64,000 nt of DNA from Haloactinopolyspora alba (GTDB taxonomy: Bacteria > Actinomycetota > Actinomycetes > Jiangellales > Jiangellaceae): assembly GCF_003014555.1 (NCBI RefSeq), contig NZ_PYGE01000001.1, forward strand, positions 62,001-126,000, written 5' to 3'. Positions 61,197-64,000 of this stretch are shown here, piece after piece; positions within the stretch are counted from its first letter, which is position 1; every line of letters begins with the position of its first letter. Both the position numbers and the translations under genes were made by a program. Under the pieces are notes generated by a model. It did no database searches and was not told where the DNA came from. It worked only from the letters and a program-made list of their open reading frames with translations.

Positions 61197-61560
61197 TGCT
61201 GGTGAGGTGTTGGGCGGTTCTGCGGGCGCCGGCGGGTAAGTGTCTGGCGCCGACGCTGCGCCGCGACGGCGAGTTGGACCTGACCGACGCGCAGGCCGAG
61301 CTGTTGTGTTGGGTGAGCGCGGCCACGATCGATCGCAAGCGCGCCGAGCACCGCGCGGCGATGACGTGCAGGGCCGTTCGCGCACCGAGCCCAGATCGCT
61401 GCTGAAGGATCAGATCACGGTGCGGACCTGGGCGGAGTGGGGACGACGCCGAGCCGGGCTTCGTGGAGATCGACCTGGTCGACCACGACGGCGGTGCTCT
61501 GGCCGGTGAACACAGTACGGTGCCGAGCCGAGGTCGGCTCGGCGATGGATCGTGGTCACG
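61197..61560 (+). pseudogene. DDE transposase/integrase catalytic-domain remnant (IS21/IS481-like), frameshifted
   Basis: Three plus-strand frames together read LRAPAGKCLAP, GELDLTDAQAELLCWVSAAT, IDRKRAEHRAAM, then GRSRTEPRSLLKDQITVRTW, AEWG and EPGFVEIDLVDHDGGALAGE. The final segment (E-I-D-L-V-x-H-D-G) is the first Asp region of an integrase-type DDE domain. At least two frameshifts and loss of both ends show that it is dead. Confidence 0.65.
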
Positions 61561-61679
61561 GGGTTACGCGCTGGCCCCAGCAATGACGTAGGTCATGGCG
61601 ACGATGGACGCAGTCGTGAGCAGCATCATGCCACCCACCAAATCCGCGCTGTAAGAGGCCGGGCCGACCTTCGTCGCGG

Positions 61680-61847
61680 CTACGATGGCCGTCGCCGCTC
61701 CAGGTACGCCAGCAGTCCGGCCACCCGCTGGCCCCGGTGGGCTGGCGAATCACTGCCGGCTGTGCTGAACCAGCACACCACCGCGAGTCCAGCGAGGACT
61801 CCTACCAACATGATCGTTTCGGTCATGCGCGTCATCATCTCGGGCAT
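61680..61847 (-). CDS. Small single-helix membrane protein (55 aa)
   Basis: A 55-residue open frame: MPEMMTRMTETIMLVG leads into a hydrophobic helix (LVGVLAGLAVVCWFS) and a basic tail (HRGQRVAGLLAYLERRRPS). GGGAG lies 9 bases before ATG 61847; ATG 61826 is an alternative. It follows the zinc-ribbon-like gene by 26 bases on the same strand. Immediately downstream a second hydrophobic stretch in another frame (LVGGMMLLTTASIVAMTYVI) lacks a start and may be a further small peptide or a frameshifted continuation. Function unknown. Confidence 0.45.
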   Translation of the reverse strand: MPEMMTRMTETIMLVGVLAGLAVVCWFSTAGSDSPAHRGQRVAGLLAYLERRRPS

Positions 61848-61873
61848 GTCAGGCAACTCCCGGGCGCGGTGAC

Positions 61874-62248
61874 CTACGGCAGCTCACGCAGCAAGTCCGG
61901 CGGTAGCTCGTGTTGGCGTTCCGGTGGCAGCTTGCGCGCCGGGTCCGGGCGATCCTCGAGTGGCTGAATCACGCTGCCGCCGAACCGGGCTTCGTCGGCG
62001 AAGACGGCCTGCCCATCGATGTACACCAGGTTGGTCCGGGTGACCTCGTCGTCGAGCGTCTGCGCCTCGTCAACGAGACGGGCCTCGAACCCACCGGCGA
62101 TATAAGGAGTGTAGAACCGGATTCGCTCGCCGGCGGCGTTGACCGCGCGGCGGTGGCAGGCCCGGCAGGCGATACGGGGGTAGCGCTCCATCGTGCGGGC
62201 CCCTACGCCGCAGATGATGCACTGGCTAGTGATGAACGGGCTAGCCAT
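61874..62248 (-). CDS. Small protein with CxxC pairs (zinc-ribbon-like)
   Basis: A 124-residue protein with CIIC (10-13) and CRAC (29-32), a spacing that suits a zinc ribbon, then an ordered middle (RFYTPYIAGGFEARLVDEAQ, NLVYIDGQAVFADEARF) and a polar, Pro/Glu-rich tail. No family recognised. It lies with small membrane-protein genes and a DUF2637 gene, a grouping seen in actinobacterial plasmids and integrative elements, so a conjugation-related or accessory role is possible. Confidence 0.6.
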   Translation of the reverse strand: MASPFITSQCIICGVGARTMERYPRIACRACHRRAVNAAGERIRFYTPYIAGGFEARLVDEAQTLDDEVTRTNLVYIDGQAVFADEARFGGSVIQPLEDRPDPARKLPPERQHELPPDLLRELP

Positions 62249-62484
62249 AGATCAAGTGTGCCTGCTTGTAACGGCGTGGTGCGGCTGGTTGCCGCCAGCG
62301 ACTCCTTGCTGCCCGAGGTGCTGAATCCGGGCGTCGCGTTGCACCCTGCGGTCGTCGTGCAGCGGCGCGAGACCGTGGAGCTGCGCCGCGGATCGCCGCG
62401 TTTCGCAGGGTCGAAAGCGCCGTGACTGCTGCCGCTGGCTCATGACCCCTCGGTCAGATCGTCGACGCGGCCACCTGCGAGCCC

Positions 62485-62715
62485 TCACCTGATCGACCGA
62501 TATACGGCCACGACGATGACCGCACCGAGAGCGATGGTGAACAGGATGCTGGTGACGCGTAGCCACCAGGTGGCGAGGTGACCCAGTCCGCGGCCTCGTG
62601 ATGTGCCGATGGTCAGCGAGACGTAGAAGAACGCTGCGATCCCGGCACCGCCGAACGTGACGATGGCGACCGCGAGCGCGTAACCAGCCTGTTCAGGATC
62701 GCTCAGCGCGTGCAT
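62485..62715 (-). CDS. Small two-helix membrane protein (76 aa)
   Basis: A 76-residue protein with two hydrophobic helices (VAIVTFGGAGIAAFFYVSL and ILFTIALGAVIVVAVY) separated by a basic loop. GGAGG lies 8 bases before ATG 62715, and the start overlaps the end of the DUF2637 gene by 23 bases, so the two are coupled. Small membrane proteins of this kind accompany SpdB-type spread genes. Function unknown. The 236-base stretch between this gene and the zinc-ribbon-like gene holds no convincing gene. Confidence 0.65.
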   Translation of the reverse strand: MHALSDPEQAGYALAVAIVTFGGAGIAAFFYVSLTIGTSRGRGLGHLATWWLRVTSILFTIALGAVIVVAVYRSIR

Positions 62716-63655
62716 GGCTACCTGCCTCCCCGTGGCTCAAACCTTGGCTGGAGTCGTCTGGAGCGTCTGCGGGCATCTCCTGGCGGAGTGCAGCGAGGCG
62801 TCGGCGTCCCGTGGCTGCGGAGACGTTGAGCCTTGCTGCGACGTCGGCACCGGTCACAGTGCGGCCTGCTGCGTGTTCTCCATGGATCCACGCTCGCAGC
62901 TCGGCATCGACTGTGGCGCGGGTCGGCTTGGTTTCCTTGGCCGTGGTCGATGAAGTCACGTTCAACGAACTTGCCGATGTGGCGGCACTGGAAGGGCGCT
63001 CCACGGCGTGGGCGGTGCCTTCAGCGGGTCGCTCAGAGGTACTTGCGCATTCGTGGCTCGTCCTCGTGGGCTCGTGCCCGGTGGTGTGGTTCGGTGTGCT
63101 GAGTAGGACGACCATGAGGTGGCTGGCGAGCAGCAGTGCGAGGGCGGGTACGGCGCTGACGGCGGCGGCGATGGTGATGCTGACGGCGGTGTGGTGGGCG
63201 TGGTTGCTGGCGTGGAGGGCGTTGCCGGCGACGCTGATGGTGGAGAACAGGATGAGGGTGGCCCATGGATACCAGGTGACGCGGCGGCCACGGTCTCGTA
63301 GTGCGACGGCTGCTGCGGTGGCGATCAGGATGAACCCGTCGACGATCAGTGGCCACAGCCACGCGAGGGTGGGGTTGAGCCCGGAGATGGTGGCGAGCTC
63401 GCGCAGTGCGTCGAAGCTGAGCGTGAACGCTCCGATCGCGAGCGCCGCACCGACGACGGCGATCATGGTAATCAGTCGCCGCAGCGTTGCGCGCGAGGAC
63501 GCCTGCTGCTCGTGAGCGCTCACCGGCTCGGTGCGCGCGGCCGGGGGTTGGTGGTCGCGCTCTGCGCGCACCGACGGCGCGTCGCTCAGGTCCGCGACCT
63601 GGCTGCTGGGCGCGCTCACCGGTCCCGGTGTTGCGCTCGTTGGCTCGGTGCTCAT
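62693..63655 (-). CDS. DUF2637 (SpdB-like) membrane protein
   Basis: A 320-residue protein. After a ~75-residue polar N-terminus come four helices (LITMIAVVGAALAIGAFTLS, LWPLIVDGFILIATAAAVAL, YPWATLILFSTISVAGNALH, ITIAAAVSAVPALALLLASH), the DUF2637 core, with FDALRELA and SNHAHH between them. A disordered linker and a C-terminal winged-helix-like segment (TGADVAARLNVSAATGRRRL) follow. DUF2637 proteins spread actinobacterial plasmids and integrative elements between hyphal compartments. ATG 63655 has GGGAG 9 bases upstream. Confidence 0.8.
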   Translation of the reverse strand: MSTEPTSATPGPVSAPSSQVADLSDAPSVRAERDHQPPAARTEPVSAHEQQASSRATLRRLITMIAVVGAALAIGAFTLSFDALRELATISGLNPTLAWLWPLIVDGFILIATAAAVALRDRGRRVTWYPWATLILFSTISVAGNALHASNHAHHTAVSITIAAAVSAVPALALLLASHLMVVLLSTPNHTTGHEPTRTSHECASTSERPAEGTAHAVERPSSAATSASSLNVTSSTTAKETKPTRATVDAELRAWIHGEHAAGRTVTGADVAARLNVSAATGRRRLAALRQEMPADAPDDSSQGLSHGEAGSHARAERS

Positions 63656-63809
63656 GTGTTCGTCTCCCTGCCGGTGTCGCTGCGCGGCGCTGAGCGTGTG
63701 CGCGCGGGGTCTCATTGACTGGGTGGCGCACCGGCGCGCACGCGCGGGGTGCGGGTCTCGGTCATGACGGTGCTTACGCACCCGACGTAGGTCTCAGTCC
63801 GTCGGCGCC

Positions 63810-63980
63810 GTGCGGCCGTCGGCCGCCGATGTCGCTGTGACGGCCCGTCTATCAGTTGCACCGCCGGAGCCGGCCGACCGCCGCTGTTGTCGCTCTGACG
63901 ACCCCGCCTGCGGCCTTTACGGCACGGCGCGGCTGTCCGCCGCCGATGTCGGTCTGATGACCCCGTCCTGCGGCTGTTAC
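63810..63980. repeat. Three degenerate 58-59 base repeats at the right edge
   Basis: GATGTCGCTGTGACGGCCC (63828 on), TGTTGTCGCTCTGACGACCCC (about 63886 on, cut here for length) and GATGTCGGTCTGATGACCCC (63945 on) recur with a period of 58-59 bases, each followed by a CTGCGGC(C/T)TTTACG-type segment in the last two. The region is outside any gene upstream of the DUF2637 gene. It could be an iteron-like or promoter array of an integrative element. Confidence 0.55.
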
Positions 63981-64000
63981 GAGATCGCCTTACACCTCTG

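Overview
The window is very GC-rich, uses GTG and TTG starts freely, and encodes actinobacterial families (CebR/CelR-type cellulose regulon, DUF2637/SpdB, CGNR, MmyB-type XRE). It suggests a filamentous actinomycete, probably of the Pseudonocardiaceae; the genus cannot be fixed from the sequence alone.

Bases 1-22700 look like ordinary chromosome. They hold a P-loop NTPase/ABC exporter pair, a LysR-SDR divergent pair, an alpha/beta-hydrolase-fold protein that has lost its catalytic Ser and His, and two carbohydrate loci. The first locus (6.0-10.1 kb) is a DeoR/LacI hybrid regulator, a 2-hydroxyacid dehydrogenase and a DUF2264 protein. The second (10.1-19.3 kb) is a complete cellulose/cellobiose locus: cebEFG-like transporter, bglC beta-glucosidase and LacI-type CebR on the minus strand, with secreted GH9 and GH6 cellulases diverging from a shared promoter region. 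Two near-palindromic LacI-type operators tie the locus together. VanZ-like, monooxygenase-like, amidohydrolase and XRE genes follow.

Bases 22700-64000 are an accessory island. Its left part (22.9-28 kb) mixes remnants (CoA-transferase subunit, integrase N-terminus, SnoaL-like) with intact genes (a membrane HExxH protein, a secreted beta-propeller-like protein, a CGNR regulator divergent from an MBL-fold hydrolase). From 28.2 kb comes an array of defence or conflict cassettes: nuclease toxin plus YezG-like immunity genes; SLATT plus CD-NTase (CBASS-like) plus a DUF5677-like protein; a MarR-MFS-DUF1330 operon; a second nuclease/immunity pair; a BrnT-like toxin with RHH antitoxin; orphan and broken immunity genes; a 996-residue protein joining helical repeats, an APH-like kinase fold and a C-terminal KptA/Tpt1-like RNA 2'-phosphotransferase domain; and a five-gene methylation-associated defence operon resembling MADS (mad2-5-6-7-8).

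The most striking feature is a short direct repeat, CTACCAGCAAC(A/G)A(C/T), present six times in one orientation (29693, 33584, 37811, 39963, 41463, 45972). One copy lies at nearly every cassette boundary, and four are preceded by remnants of tRNA 3' halves; the one at 37739 resembles tRNA-Lys(TTT). Two truncated tyrosine-recombinase N-termini are also present. This reads as serial accretion of defence cassettes at tRNA-derived attachment sites. The right end has transposase remnants, small membrane proteins, a DUF2637 protein typical of actinobacterial integrative elements and a 58-59 base repeat array.

The best candidates for something undescribed are the kinase-KptA fusion protein and the repeat-bounded cassette array. 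All functional calls rest on motif recognition by eye; no database search was run.
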